Assembly: GCF_015672735.1 (NCBI RefSeq) | Contig: NZ_JADABY010000015.1 | Location: 61,195-125,194 of the forward strand | DNA from: Citrobacter sp. Res13-Sevr-PEB04-36 | GTDB taxonomy: Bacteria > Pseudomonadota > Gammaproteobacteria > Enterobacterales > Enterobacteriaceae | Length of the DNA stretch: 64,000 nucleotides | Direction of reading: 5' to 3' | Shown: piece by piece, positions 1 to 11,534 of the stretch | How positions within the stretch are numbered: the stretch's first letter is position 1 | Layout of the letters: each line of letters opens with the position of its first letter | Translations under genes and position numbers: made by a program | Notes under the pieces: generated by a model | Seen by the model: only the letters and a program-made list of their open reading frames with translations | Databases searched by the model: none | What the model was told of the DNA's origin: nothing

Positions 1-558
1 TAACGCATCGCGATCCATAATGTGTCCCGCATGGGTTGCCAGTTCCCACAGCAGTTCGAAATCAGCGGTAGACAGCGAAACGGGTTCACCTGCAAGCTGC
101 ACGGAACGATTGGTCGGATCGATGCTCAGCGTGCCAAAGCGCAGCATGGTATGCGGCGTAAGGGTGGCCGCCTGAATACCTTTCGACTGCGTCGAATGTT
201 CGTTCTGGCGTAAATGCAGGCGCAGGCGGGCCAGCAGCACCGCCGGCGGAGTCGTTTTCAGAATGTAGTCACAGGCACCCATTTCGAGCGCCAGTATATG
301 GTTCATATCGCTGTCGAGAGAGGTCAGCAGAACAATCGGACCCTGCCAGCGCCCGCGTAAATCACGGCAGATGCTCATCCCGTCTTTGCCCGGCAGCATA
401 ATGTCTAACAACACCAGGTCGGGTTGAACCTGCAGGACCTTCTCTTCGGCCAAATCGCCGCGTGGTTCAAGGATAACCTCGATATCATGGCGGGCCAGGT
501 AGGCGGCAATAAGCGAGCCGACTTCAGGATCATCTTCAACAAATACGATGGTGTTCAT
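1..558 (-). CDS. rstA: Response regulator RstA (3' end outside the window)
   Basis: OmpR-family response regulator of the RstB/RstA two-component system, a cytoplasmic DNA-binding activator or repressor. The visible N-terminal 186 codons encode a receiver domain: acidic residues in VEDD near residue 8, the phosphoacceptor Asp in LLDIMLPGKDGM near residue 52, then the start of the winged-helix domain. The end of the visible protein (THAGHIMDRDAL) matches the E. coli RstA effector domain. The start at 558 (MNTIVF) gives the E. coli N-terminus; an in-frame ATG at 567 (MNDMNTIVF) is also possible and neither has a clear ribosome-binding site. It is divergent from ydgC and has a PhoP-like box upstream. 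A likely target, asr, lies in the same window. Confidence 0.95.
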   Translation of the reverse strand, partial: MNTIVFVEDDPEVGSLIAAYLARHDIEVILEPRGDLAEEKVLQVQPDLVLLDIMLPGKDGMSICRDLRGRWQGPIVLLTSLDSDMNHILALEMGACDYILKTTPPAVLLARLRLHLRQNEHSTQSKGIQAATLTPHTMLRFGTLSIDPTNRSVQLAGEPVSLSTADFELLWELATHAGHIMDRDAL

Positions 559-613
559 ATCATTCATTTTGATTATAAAGCGCCAACATACACCGACCCT
601 GTTTTTCCTTCCA

Positions 614-630
614 TTAATCTTTTCTAAACA
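614..630 (-). promoter_or_regulatory. PhoP-box-like element upstream of rstA
   Basis: On the minus strand this reads TGTTTAGAAAAGATTAA. The first half is a perfect TGTTTA; the second half, GATTAA, matches the PhoP direct-repeat consensus (T/G)GTTTA-N5-(T/G)GTTTA only partly. E. coli rstA is a known PhoP-regulated gene with a very similar box. I see no convincing -10 at the usual 12-base spacing, so promoter details are uncertain. Confidence 0.6.
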
Positions 631-684
631 ACAACGCTTCCGTTATGCTAGGGGCTGATGTTATTGATGTGTTAAGGCAAAGTG

Positions 685-1020
685 ATGGGGCTCGTAATAA
701 AAGCGGCGCTGGGCGCGCTGGTGGTGGTGTTGATTGGTGTGTTGGCTAAAACAAAGAATTACTATATTGCCGGGTTAATTCCGCTGTTCCCGACATTTGC
801 GCTGATCGCCCATTATATTGTGGCCAGCGAGCGCGGGATCGACGCGTTACGTACCACGATAATCTTCAGCATGTGGTCAATCATTCCCTATTTTATCTAC
901 CTTGTTTCACTGTGGTATTTCACCGGTTTTATGCGTTTACCCGTCGCGCTCGGCGGGGCGGTAGTCTGCTGGGGCCTGAGCGCGTGGTTGCTGATTATTT
1001 GTTGGGTTAAATTGCACTAA
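685..1020 (+). CDS. ydgC: GlpM-family inner-membrane protein YdgC
   Basis: A 111-residue, very hydrophobic protein with about four membrane segments, closely matching E. coli YdgC (GlpM-like). Family members have been linked to alginate or envelope traits in Pseudomonas, but the function in enterics is not established. An upstream GTG at 682 is in frame; the ATG at 685 is preferred because AAGG at 675-678 then sits six bases upstream and the length equals the E. coli protein. Its stop codon overlaps the stop of convergent folM by four bases (1017-1020). Confidence 0.9.
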   Translation: MGLVIKAALGALVVVLIGVLAKTKNYYIAGLIPLFPTFALIAHYIVASERGIDALRTTIIFSMWSIIPYFIYLVSLWYFTGFMRLPVALGGAVVCWGLSAWLLIICWVKLH

Positions 1021-1736
1021 CGCAGGTGGCGACCGCCATCCAGGGCAAAACTGCGCCCGGTGACAAAACAACTGGTCAACAGATAATCGATTAAATCAAT
1101 GACTTCTTTCTCACCGGGCGCGGTTTTCATCAGTGATTTGTTCAGTGCCTGCTGACGATATTCGGCGTCGTCATCTTCGTTAAACAGAATAAGCGACGGG
1201 GCAATGGCGTTCACTTTGACTTCTGGCGCCAGTTTACGCGCGAATGACCGGGTCATATTGTCCAACGCGGCCTTGCTGGCGGCATACGCAATATGTTTGT
1301 CGCTGCCGCGCTCGACGACGTAATCGGTAAAATGAATGATGTCACTCGCGGCGTGGCCGTGACCGCGGAGCAGGTCTTCCAGCGCGTGGTTGAGCAGGTA
1401 GGGTGTGTTGACGTGGATCTGCATCATGCTGGACAGCACGTCAGGTAGTGACGCGCCGGGTTTTTCTGCGACCCAGGCACTGGCATTGTGCACGATGGCG
1501 CGTAATCCCGCTGTCCGACTTTTTACGTCGTCGGCAAAGGCCAGTACACCGGCATCGGTCGAAAAATCGGCCTGAATGCACACCGCACCAGCCTCTTGCA
1601 GACCATCAATCGATGGATAATGCGTGCGATAACTGATAATTACCGGCTGTTTTTGATTCAGAAAATGCCATGCAATTGCGAGGCCGATGCGACGGCCTGC
1701 CCCGGTAATAAGTATTGGCAAGGGCTTTTTACCCAT
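1017..1736 (-). CDS. folM: Dihydromonapterin reductase FolM
   Basis: Cytoplasmic NADPH-dependent short-chain dehydrogenase that reduces dihydromonapterin to tetrahydromonapterin, with some dihydrofolate reductase activity. Rossmann motif TGAGRRIG near residues 12-19, the NAS motif (HNASAW), and catalytic Tyr and Lys in YAASK near residue 150 are visible. The C-terminus (GRSFALDGGRHLR) is nearly identical to E. coli FolM. An upstream ATG at 1748 would add MEIT; the start at 1736 is chosen because GGAG at about 1743-1746 is correctly spaced for it and the 239-residue length fits the family. Convergent with ydgC. Confidence 0.95.
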   Translation of the reverse strand: MGKKPLPILITGAGRRIGLAIAWHFLNQKQPVIISYRTHYPSIDGLQEAGAVCIQADFSTDAGVLAFADDVKSRTAGLRAIVHNASAWVAEKPGASLPDVLSSMMQIHVNTPYLLNHALEDLLRGHGHAASDIIHFTDYVVERGSDKHIAYAASKAALDNMTRSFARKLAPEVKVNAIAPSLILFNEDDDAEYRQQALNKSLMKTAPGEKEVIDLIDYLLTSCFVTGRSFALDGGRHLR

Positions 1737-1773
1737 CGTAATCTCCATTAGCAGTAAACGATGGGTATGACGT

Positions 1774-3156
1774 TTACCCCATCAATATCCAGGTTGCCGG
1801 GACGGCGGCGACCAGCAACAGGCCGATCAAAACCAATTCCTGGCGGTTCAGCACGTTATCGTGCGTGTGCGTTTTTCTGGCGTAAAGGAAGACCAGTAAC
1901 CCAGGCGCATACAGCACCACGGACAGTAACAGGTGCATTGGGCCAGACGCATATAATAACCATAAGCCATAAATACATGCACCGACACCAACAGCCTGAT
2001 GAATCGGGCGGGTGGCTATTTTCAGTAAAAATGCACCAACCAGGAAATAAGGTACCAGAATCATCTCTGAGGCAATCGTCAGCAGCGTATTGTAGTCGGA
2101 GCCAGTGAGCCAGATCAGCACCAAACATACCTGCACGCAGATATTGGTGAGCCACAGCGAAGCCGATGGCGCACCTTGCGCATTTTGGCGTGCAAAAATA
2201 CGCGGGAAGGCTTTGTGTGTCGATGCCAGGAACGGCACTTCAGCCGCCATAATCGTCCAGCTTAAATAGGCCCCACAAACGGAAACAATCAGGCCTGCCG
2301 CAATAATAATTTCACCCCATGGCCCCATCATTTTGACCATCAGTCCGGCCATTGACGGGTTACGGATCTCAGCCAGTTCCGGGCGGGCAACCACGCCAAG
2401 CGAAAGCAGGGTAACCAACAGGTAAACGCCCAGTGCGGCCAATACCGCCAGTAACGTGGCACGGCCGACATCGCGTTTATTACGGGCGCGTGCTGAAACC
2501 ACGACCGCGCCTTCTACCCCGATGAACACCCACAGCGTGATGAGCATGGTGTTTTTAACTTGTTCCCAGACCGGAACACCCAGCGCCATGCCGGTAAAAT
2601 CCAGGGTAAAGGTATCGAGCTTAAACAGCATAAAGGCCAATACAACAAACAGACCCAGAGGCAACAATTTCGCCAGTGTCGCTACCAGGTTAATGCTGGC
2701 GGCTGTTTGTACACCGCGTAATACCAGAAAATGGACCACCCACAGCAGCACTGAGGCCCCGACGATAGACTGCCAGGTATTTCCGTCGCCAAATAAACGC
2801 AATTCAGGCGTATCGGTGAAGAAGCTGAGTGCGGAAAAAACGATCACCAGATAAGAAACGTTGGCGATAACGGCGCACAGCCAGTACCCCCACGCCGAGC
2901 AAAAGCCGATCAGTTCGCCAAAACCTTCGCGTGCATAGGTAAAAATGCCGCCATCCAGGTCGGGACGGATGCGCGTCAGAATGAGCATGGCAAAGGCCAG
3001 AAGGAGAATTCCCGCGCCGGTTATCGCCCAACCAATCAGTAATGCGGCCGGGCTGGCTACCGCTGCCATATTTTGTGGCAGACTGAAAACGCCCGCGCCG
3101 AGCATTGAGCTTAAAACCAGCGCGGTCAGTGCGCTCAGACCCAATTTCTTTTCCAT
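1774..3156 (-). CDS. ydgI: Probable arginine:ornithine antiporter YdgI (APC family)
   Basis: A 460-residue integral membrane protein with about 12 hydrophobic segments. The N-terminus has the APC/basic amino-acid antiporter signature GAGVFSLPQNMA, followed by an IRPDLDGGIFTYAREGFG region typical of ArcD/YdgI transporters. By family, it exchanges arginine for ornithine across the inner membrane. No arginine-deiminase genes lie next to it, so its physiological partner is not visible here. It is separated from upstream ydgH by an intrinsic terminator, so it needs its own promoter in 3157-3300. Confidence 0.88.
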   Translation of the reverse strand: MEKKLGLSALTALVLSSMLGAGVFSLPQNMAAVASPAALLIGWAITGAGILLLAFAMLILTRIRPDLDGGIFTYAREGFGELIGFCSAWGYWLCAVIANVSYLVIVFSALSFFTDTPELRLFGDGNTWQSIVGASVLLWVVHFLVLRGVQTAASINLVATLAKLLPLGLFVVLAFMLFKLDTFTLDFTGMALGVPVWEQVKNTMLITLWVFIGVEGAVVVSARARNKRDVGRATLLAVLAALGVYLLVTLLSLGVVARPELAEIRNPSMAGLMVKMMGPWGEIIIAAGLIVSVCGAYLSWTIMAAEVPFLASTHKAFPRIFARQNAQGAPSASLWLTNICVQVCLVLIWLTGSDYNTLLTIASEMILVPYFLVGAFLLKIATRPIHQAVGVGACIYGLWLLYASGPMHLLLSVVLYAPGLLVFLYARKTHTHDNVLNRQELVLIGLLLVAAVPATWILMG

Positions 3157-3301
3157 TTGTATCCAGTGACAAAAACAAGAGTGAGAGAATAATTATTTTG
3201 GCAAACCGCATAAAAATGGTGAAAGCCACTAAGGCGCGGGATTTTACGGAGAGAAGAGAGCGCATGCAATGGGCATAGGGAGATTTGTGACTAAAAATGC
3301 G

Positions 3302-3326
3302 AAAGGCGGCAAAAAGCCGCCTTTTA
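3302..3326 (-). terminator. Intrinsic terminator of ydgH
   Basis: The inverted repeat AAAGGCGGC / GCCGCCTTTT with a short A-rich loop lies 17 bases beyond the ydgH stop, between ydgH and ydgI. The A-T flanks on both sides would let it act in either direction. Confidence 0.75.
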
Positions 3327-3342
3327 TTGTTACTCGTGTCTG

Positions 3343-4287
3343 TTATTTATACAGATCGGCACTGATGGTCATGTTGTTACCACGTTCCTGCCACTGGCGG
3401 GTAATGTGGTAGTACTTCGCGCCTTTCTTCGCAGCACGTTTAGCAACCTGATAAGAGACTTCAGTCATGTTGCCGTAGTTACCGGTGAATTTGATGCTGT
3501 CGAACGGTACCATCATCGCAGCGGTCGCTTTGTTCAGTTCTTCAACCTTCGTGCCGTCCGGTAGCGTGACAGTGTAACGTCCGCCTTTAGTTGACTGGGT
3601 TTCAAAGAAACGACCGACTTCTGCGCTTGGAGAGGCAGTGGTAGCTACGCCCGGGATCTCAACTTTCTTCGCGGCTTCGCCACCGGCTGCTAATGCGGCA
3701 CGACCGGCATCGGAATCCGCAGGGATCGCATCAGGACTTTGCACAACGCGTTTTTTCGCATCTTGTTTATAGATGAATGCGGTAATACGCTGGTTGCCGC
3801 CCTGGTTGGCATCAACCTGACGGACGATATAGAAAGAGTAAGCCCCTTTCTCTCTCGCTGCTTTGGTGATGGCGTCGTTGACTTCAGGCTGGCTGCGGTA
3901 AAAACCCTGCACCGTGACGGTATCATACGGTTCCAGCAGAACGGCCTGATCTTTCGGTAATTCTACAACGCCGTTGATGACGCGATTCTTGTTGGCTTCC
4001 GCTTTTTCAGCGTCGGCTTTATAGACGTCGGCGACAACACGCCAGTTACCGCCGCTGCCAAAATCTGAGGTATCAACAACATAAAAGGAGGCTGCACCGT
4101 CTTTATCTGCACGGCGGGATACGGCAGCAACCGCATCACCGATAGCATTAAAACGGCCGGTCACCACAATGCGGTCATAGGGTTTCAGGGCAGCCGCTTG
4201 CTCCGGCGTCAATTCTGTCGCTGCATTTACAGAAAAAGCAGTCGCAGAAAGAAGTGCGGACGCCAGGAGAGTGTTCTTAAGCTTCAT
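3343..4287 (-). CDS. ydgH: Periplasmic triple DUF1471 protein YdgH
   Basis: A 314-residue secreted protein. A Sec signal peptide (MKLKNTLLASALLSATAFSVNA) is followed by three repeats of the DUF1471 (BhsA/YhcN/SrfN/YdgH) fold. Each repeat carries a similar core: PYDRIVVTGRFNA.GDA near residue 38, EPYDTVTVQGFY near 122 and VPFDSIKFTGNYGN near 263, and each ends in a YY/FY segment. Members of this family are linked to stress, biofilm and virulence traits, and YdgH is the unusual three-module member. It stands alone, divergent from pntA across a 0.5-kb gap. Confidence 0.92.
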   Translation of the reverse strand: MKLKNTLLASALLSATAFSVNAATELTPEQAAALKPYDRIVVTGRFNAIGDAVAAVSRRADKDGAASFYVVDTSDFGSGGNWRVVADVYKADAEKAEANKNRVINGVVELPKDQAVLLEPYDTVTVQGFYRSQPEVNDAITKAAREKGAYSFYIVRQVDANQGGNQRITAFIYKQDAKKRVVQSPDAIPADSDAGRAALAAGGEAAKKVEIPGVATTASPSAEVGRFFETQSTKGGRYTVTLPDGTKVEELNKATAAMMVPFDSIKFTGNYGNMTEVSYQVAKRAAKKGAKYYHITRQWQERGNNMTISADLYK

Positions 4288-6342
<2,055 letters not shown>

Positions 6343-6349
6343 GGGGTAG

Positions 6350-7741
<1,392 letters not shown>

Positions 7742-7759
7742 TTTTTAGTAAAATGTCAT

Positions 7760-7786
7760 GCGGCCTCTTCGGAGGCCGCTTTTTTA
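7760..7786 (+). terminator. Intrinsic terminator of pntAB
   Basis: An eight-base-pair stem GCGGCCTC / GAGGCCGC closed by a TTCG tetraloop is followed by six to seven T residues. It starts 19 bases after the pntB stop. Confidence 0.9.
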
Positions 7787-7820
7787 TTGCATATTCCACT
7801 GACTTACGGGAGTGATGGCT

Positions 7821-8855
7821 TCACGCCTTATTGAGATCGCTTAACAAAATAGCAATGCTTTGGCCGCCCTCTGTTTGTTCAAGTGCAATTTTAACGATGA
7901 TGGTGAGTGGTACAGAAAGCAGCATGCCAACCGGCCCCAGTAGCCAGCCCCAGAATATTAACGACAGAAACACCACCAACGTTGATAGACCCAGTCCGCG
8001 TCCCATGATGCGCGGTTCGAGAATATTACCGAATACCAGGTTAATCGCCAGATAGCCCGCCAGTACTACCAGGGCGTCGTAAAATCCGCTAAACACCAAT
8101 ACCTGAGCAATAGGCGGTATCGCGGCCAGCACGGAGCCGATGTTCGGGATATAATTCAGCGCGAAGGCCAACAGACCCCAAACAAACGCGAAGCGGACGT
8201 CCAGCGCAGCAAGCATGCCCCAGGCGACCAGACCAGTGACGATACTGATCGCCGTTTTGAGGACCAGGTAGTGTGACACACTGTCAATAGCGCGTTGAAT
8301 TGCTGCCATTCCCTCGACTGGTCTGCTCATCATTTGTTTGAGTTTGCCGGGTAACTGTGGGACCTCCAGCAGCATAAACACCACTGTCAGCAGCAGTAAA
8401 AAGATTGATGACATGGCGTTAGACAGTTGCGCCAATAAATTGGTCACCAGCGTCATCGCGGCATTAGGGTCGATATACTTCACGAGTTCGTCAACGGAAA
8501 CGCCAATTCCCGCGCGCTGCAGCCACGGTTCGATATTTTTCAGCGGGATAACCAGCGAAGAACGGTATTGCGGCAGTGTTCTCGCTAATTCATTTAAGGA
8601 TGTCCCTAAATACGCTAAAAGCAGCACCATTAGCATCACAATAATAACCACCAGCAATGACACGGCTAATACTCGCGGAATGCGAAGTTTAACCATACGC
8701 TGGACCACGGGGTTAAGCACTACGGCAATAAATAACGCCAGAATAAAGGGGACGATGATATCGGCCGCGAAGCGGATGCCGGTTAGAATGATCACCAGCA
8801 TGCCCAACATAATGACTAGTTTTAGACCGCTAAGCGTGATAATCGGTTTCGCCAT
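7821..8855 (-). CDS. tqsA: AI-2 exporter TqsA
   Basis: Inner-membrane protein of the AI-2E family; E. coli TqsA (YdgG) exports the quorum signal autoinducer-2. Eight or so hydrophobic segments are visible, with the family-typical [15 protein letters not shown] and a C-terminal [21 protein letters not shown] block. The open frame extends upstream to 8927, but the start at 8855 (MAKPIITL) matches E. coli, gives 344 residues, and has an AGGA eight bases upstream. It converges on the pntAB terminator and is divergent from mdtJI. Confidence 0.93.
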   Translation of the reverse strand: MAKPIITLSGLKLVIMLGMLVIILTGIRFAADIIVPFILALFIAVVLNPVVQRMVKLRIPRVLAVSLLVVIIVMLMVLLLAYLGTSLNELARTLPQYRSSLVIPLKNIEPWLQRAGIGVSVDELVKYIDPNAAMTLVTNLLAQLSNAMSSIFLLLLTVVFMLLEVPQLPGKLKQMMSRPVEGMAAIQRAIDSVSHYLVLKTAISIVTGLVAWGMLAALDVRFAFVWGLLAFALNYIPNIGSVLAAIPPIAQVLVFSGFYDALVVLAGYLAINLVFGNILEPRIMGRGLGLSTLVVFLSLIFWGWLLGPVGMLLSVPLTIIVKIALEQTEGGQSIAILLSDLNKA

Positions 8856-9271
8856 GTTTATTCCTGAAAGTTTATTCTTAACTGGATAATAGTGTGATCT
8901 GCTTCGAATCGTTATAACAAAAATCAAACGAAACAGGTAAAGAAGTGAAAAGATTTTGAGTTCGCATTGAACCTATGATACAAATTGTGTGTGTTTAACT
9001 ACTGAGGACAATTATCATCCGCGATGACGAGAAGCAACACTGCGGATAATTGTAATATTATGGACAATACGTTCAGGATGTTTTTGCGTTTACCTACACT
9101 TCTTCGTACTTCCTCTACTTTCCTGCTTGCAGGTGAGCAACTCTGGCGCAACGCGCTTTAGTCCCTTCTTCTGCCTGAGCTGGCGTTATGCGCTGAGCTA
9201 TCTGATTTTATTTTTTGGTTTGCTGCATGCAGTAAGCCCAAAGGACTATATTCTCAAGCAGGAGAAGCATC
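8856..9271. promoter_or_regulatory. tqsA-mdtJ divergent region with long mdtJ leader
   Basis: A 416-base gap. It contains an interrupted inverted repeat at about 9012-9050 (ATTATC-AT-CCGC facing GCGG-ATAAT) and two overlapping upstream reading frames before mdtJ. E. coli mdtJI has a long 5' leader whose short ORF is needed for spermidine-dependent expression, so a leader of similar logic is likely here. Promoter hexamers are not clear to me. Confidence 0.5.
9078..9161 (+). CDS. Candidate leader peptide upstream of mdtJI (mdtU-like)
   Basis: An ATG-initiated 27-codon frame encoding MFLRLPTLLRTSSTFLLAGE followed by QLWRNAL and a TAG stop. It lies about 110 bases before mdtJ. E. coli has a described short ORF, mdtU, upstream of mdtJI; I cannot confirm sequence identity from memory, so this is assigned by position only. 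The ribosome-binding site is weak (CAGG directly before ATG). An alternative frame (GTG 9133 or TTG 9127) runs through the mdtJ start to 9312 but also lacks a ribosome-binding site. Confidence 0.4.
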   Translation: MFLRLPTLLRTSSTFLLAGEQLWRNAL

Positions 9272-9634
9272 ATGTTTTACTGGATTTTATTAGGTCTGGC
9301 CATTGCAGCTGAAATTACAGGTACGCTGTCGATGAAATGGGCAAGCGTAGGTAATGGTAATGCGGGCTTTATTTTAATGCTGGTAATGATCGCCTTGTCG
9401 TATATTTTTCTCAGTTTTGCCGTTAAAAAAATAGCTCTCGGCGTGGCCTACGCGTTATGGGAAGGGATCGGTATTTTATTTATTACGCTGTTCAGCGTGC
9501 TGTTATTTGATGAAACGTTGTCTGCGATGAAGGTGGCCGGATTAGTCTCGCTAGTGTTTGGTATTGTGCTGATTAAATCTGGCACACGAAAGCCAGCAAA
9601 AGCGAGGAGGGAGGTGACCCATGCAGCAGTTTGA
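9272..9634 (+). CDS. mdtJ: Spermidine exporter subunit MdtJ (SMR family)
   Basis: Small multidrug resistance family protein, 120 residues, four predicted membrane helices. The conserved membrane-embedded Glu is in [14 protein letters not shown] (residue 13 or so). [15 protein letters not shown] is the family signature loop. In E. coli MdtJ and MdtI work together to export spermidine. The start has AGGAG seven bases upstream. The gene overlaps mdtI by 14 bases, so the two subunits are probably translationally coupled. Confidence 0.95.
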   Translation: MFYWILLGLAIAAEITGTLSMKWASVGNGNAGFILMLVMIALSYIFLSFAVKKIALGVAYALWEGIGILFITLFSVLLFDETLSAMKVAGLVSLVFGIVLIKSGTRKPAKARREVTHAAV

Positions 9635-9950
9635 GTGGGTTCACGGCGCCTGGTTGGGTATGGCCATCGTGCTGGAAATTGTCGCTAACGTCTTTTTGAA
9701 ATTTTCAGATGGTTTTCGCCGTAAAGCCTATGGCGTGCTGTCATTAGTTGCGGTGCTGGCAGCCTTTAGTGCATTGTCTCAGGCGGTAAAAGGCATCGAC
9801 CTTTCCGTTGCCTATGCCCTGTGGGGGGGATTCGGGATTGCCGCCACATTGGCCGCCGGCTGGGTGCTTTTTGGCCAGCGTTTGAATAATAAAGGCTGGA
9901 TCGGCGTGGCATTGCTGCTGGCCGGTATGATAATGATTAAACTCGCCTGA
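9621..9950 (+). CDS. mdtI: Spermidine exporter subunit MdtI (SMR family)
   Basis: A 109-residue partner of MdtJ with four helices. It has the conserved Glu in [15 protein letters not shown] and the [20 protein letters not shown] signature. Both subunits are needed for spermidine export in E. coli; speG, which acetylates spermidine, is in the same window at 25.5 kb. An AGGAGG-like stretch precedes the ATG inside the mdtJ coding region. Confidence 0.95.
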   Translation: MQQFEWVHGAWLGMAIVLEIVANVFLKFSDGFRRKAYGVLSLVAVLAAFSALSQAVKGIDLSVAYALWGGFGIAATLAAGWVLFGQRLNNKGWIGVALLLAGMIMIKLA

Positions 9951-9952
9951 TA

Positions 9953-9981
9953 AAATGCTGCCTGCTTCTGCGGGCAGCATG
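9953..9981 (-). terminator. Hairpin between mdtI and ydgD
   Basis: The stem ATGCTGCC / GGGCAGCAT lies in the 34-base gap between convergent mdtI and ydgD. On the minus strand it is followed by TTTTATC, so it best serves ydgD, and it may stop both. Confidence 0.6.
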
Positions 9982-9984
9982 CTG

Positions 9985-10806
9985 TTATCCCTTCGCTAAT
10001 GCGTCCAGTTTATCGCGAAAACCGGTGACGGAAATCGCGCGGTTATCGGCCCGCCAGCGATCTTTAGCTGCCGGGGCGGAGCTTTGCACCCCGATCAATT
10101 GCCAGCCCGCATCTGTCTTCAACATCAATGGGGATCCGCTGTCGCCAGGGAGTGTGTCGCATTGATGGGACATGACGGTATTTTGCGCCCAACCGGTCAC
10201 CACACAATCCTGATGCGTATACAGGTCGTCCAGATGGTCTTCCGGATAGCCTGACTGGGTGACTTTGCGATCGGCGGCTTTCAGCGCTGCGGTTAACGCA
10301 GCTTTATCACCTTCATATAAGGGAAGCGGCGTAATTCCGGACGGTGGGTAACGCAACACCACCAGACCAAAATCCCACGGTGCCGCAGAAGGGGGCACAA
10401 TCCAGCCGTCACCATCCGCTTTTAAACGCTTACCAAGTGAAGGGTCAACCCGCCCCTCAATGCCGTGAATTTCATAGCGCCAGACGCCTTTTTTTGACAC
10501 AAAGCGCAGCGCGATTGCTTTATCCGGTTTGCCCTTAGGAGGCACTAATAGACAGTGTCCGGCGGTCAGGGCCAGATGTGGAGAAATAAGCGTGGCCGTA
10601 CACAGATTACCGCTGGCGGTTTCCAGTTGTCCGATGGCGTCCCAGGGGGATTGGGTTGGGTCTGGGATCTGTACGCGATCGTCATGGCCAAAAAAGAGCG
10701 TTTTAATGTCTTCAGCTTCAGTGCCGGGCGTTGCTGGCCGATCCGCATGCGCAATGACAGGAGAAAGACAAATGAAACCCAGTAATACCGCAATGGTTTT
10801 ATGCAT
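9985..10806 (-). CDS. ydgD: Putative secreted trypsin-like serine protease YdgD
   Basis: A 273-residue protein with an N-terminal signal peptide ([21 protein letters not shown]). The chymotrypsin-fold triad can be seen: His in LTAGHC (near residue 87), Asp in WDFGLVVL (near 145) and Ser in GDSGSP (near 223). Two or three likely disulfide Cys pairs support a periplasmic or exported location. The natural substrate is unknown. Length and sequence follow E. coli YdgD. It lies beside the acid-shock gene asr but in its own unit. Confidence 0.88.
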   Translation of the reverse strand: MHKTIAVLLGFICLSPVIAHADRPATPGTEAEDIKTLFFGHDDRVQIPDPTQSPWDAIGQLETASGNLCTATLISPHLALTAGHCLLVPPKGKPDKAIALRFVSKKGVWRYEIHGIEGRVDPSLGKRLKADGDGWIVPPSAAPWDFGLVVLRYPPSGITPLPLYEGDKAALTAALKAADRKVTQSGYPEDHLDDLYTHQDCVVTGWAQNTVMSHQCDTLPGDSGSPLMLKTDAGWQLIGVQSSAPAAKDRWRADNRAISVTGFRDKLDALAKG

Positions 10807-10906
10807 ATCACACTCTGGTGGGGAATTATGATTATTAAAAGCAAACCCTCAATGAATACTATAGACGGGACGGCGTGAAAGTGGGAGTAAAATCAGGTAA
10901 CTACAC

Positions 10907-10987
10907 TCAGGAAAGATAAAAATGTGTGGCGATAAGGCCGCAAATAATCAGTGTGATAAGAATGAACTCAAAGCGGTAATGGGACAC
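10907..10987 (-). CDS. ydgU: Small hydrophobic protein YdgU
   Basis: A 26-codon gene starting with GTG and encoding a single membrane segment (roughly FEFILITLIICGLIATHFYLS after a short polar start). It closely matches my memory of E. coli YdgU, which sits in the same place downstream of asr and is acid-induced. The ribosome-binding site is excellent: CCCTCC at 10995-11000, which is GGAGGG on the coding strand, seven bases before the start. It is probably read from the asr promoter, past the hairpin at 11039-11065. Function unknown. Confidence 0.85.
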   Translation of the reverse strand: MSHYRFEFILITLIICGLIATHFYLS

Positions 10988-11038
10988 CCTTTTACCCTCC
11001 GAAACACGGCGACAGACCAGGTAGACCTGGCACCGTAT

Positions 11039-11065
11039 ACGCTGGCGTGGGGGACGCCAGCGTTG
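11039..11065 (-). other. Hairpin between asr and ydgU
   Basis: The stem ACGCTGGCG / (C)GCCAGCGT with an eight-base loop lies just after the asr stop and before ydgU. There is no T tract, so it may be an attenuator or an RNA-stabilising structure that makes ydgU less expressed than asr. Confidence 0.5.
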
Positions 11066-11076
11066 TTACTGACGGA

Positions 11077-11397
11077 TTATGCAGCTGGCTGAGCAGCAGG
11101 TTTAGCCGTGGTATGTTTTACGGTTTTTTTGCTCTGCTTTTTAGCTGCCTGCGCTTTTTGCTCTGGTGCTTTTTGTTCTGCAGCAGGTTTAGCGGTGGTT
11201 TTTTTGGTGTGTTTTTTAGCAGATTGTGCTTTCTGCGGTGCCGCTTTGTGTTGTTTTTTATGATGCGTGGTTTTTGCCGGGGCGGCTTTGGTGGTAGCAG
11301 CAGCGGTCGGAGTAGTGGTAGCCGTTGTTTCAGCAGCAAACGCAGCAGAAGACAGACCCATAGCAGCGGCAACAACCAGAGCTAATACTTTTTTCAT
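11077..11397 (-). CDS. asr: Acid shock protein Asr
   Basis: A 106-residue exported, intrinsically disordered Lys/Ala/Thr/His-rich protein. The signal peptide [21 protein letters not shown] is identical to the E. coli one; the rest is built from degenerate repeats of KAQ.AKK..KK and [15 protein letters not shown]. In E. coli it is very strongly induced at low pH, is processed in the periplasm, and may act as a proton-buffering or chaperone-like protein. The start at 11397 is chosen over 11403 and 11424 because GAGGG at 11405-11409 fits it. Its upstream region carries an RstA-type box. Confidence 0.93.
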   Translation of the reverse strand: MKKVLALVVAAAMGLSSAAFAAETTATTTPTAAATTKAAPAKTTHHKKQHKAAPQKAQSAKKHTKKTTAKPAAEQKAPEQKAQAAKKQSKKTVKHTTAKPAAQPAA

Positions 11398-11452
11398 TGT
11401 CATACCCTCGATTTTGTTTTTCATTCAACCCCACTGCGGGGCCGTTGAAATA

Positions 11453-11514
11453 ACTATATCGCTGTAACATCAGGGCTTCCGTGAGTCATTGGTTTCGGCG
11501 TGTAACCGTTTGTA
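11453..11514 (-). promoter_or_regulatory. asr promoter with RstA-box-like element
   Basis: On the minus strand 11501-11514 reads TACAAACGGTTACA, matching the RstA box TACATNTNGTTACA at all but two defined positions. A -10-like TATAGT is at 11453-11458, which would place the start of transcription about 50 bases before the ATG. E. coli asr is a known RstA target, so the regulator and its target are both in this window. Confidence 0.65.
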
Positions 11515-11534
11515 CAATGACTCACGGTAAGCGA

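Noticed and set aside
9127..9312. Hydrophobic 61-codon frame overlapping the mdtJ start
   Set aside because: It starts at TTG or GTG without ribosome-binding site and overlaps mdtJ by 41 bases. I keep it only as a note in the leader region.
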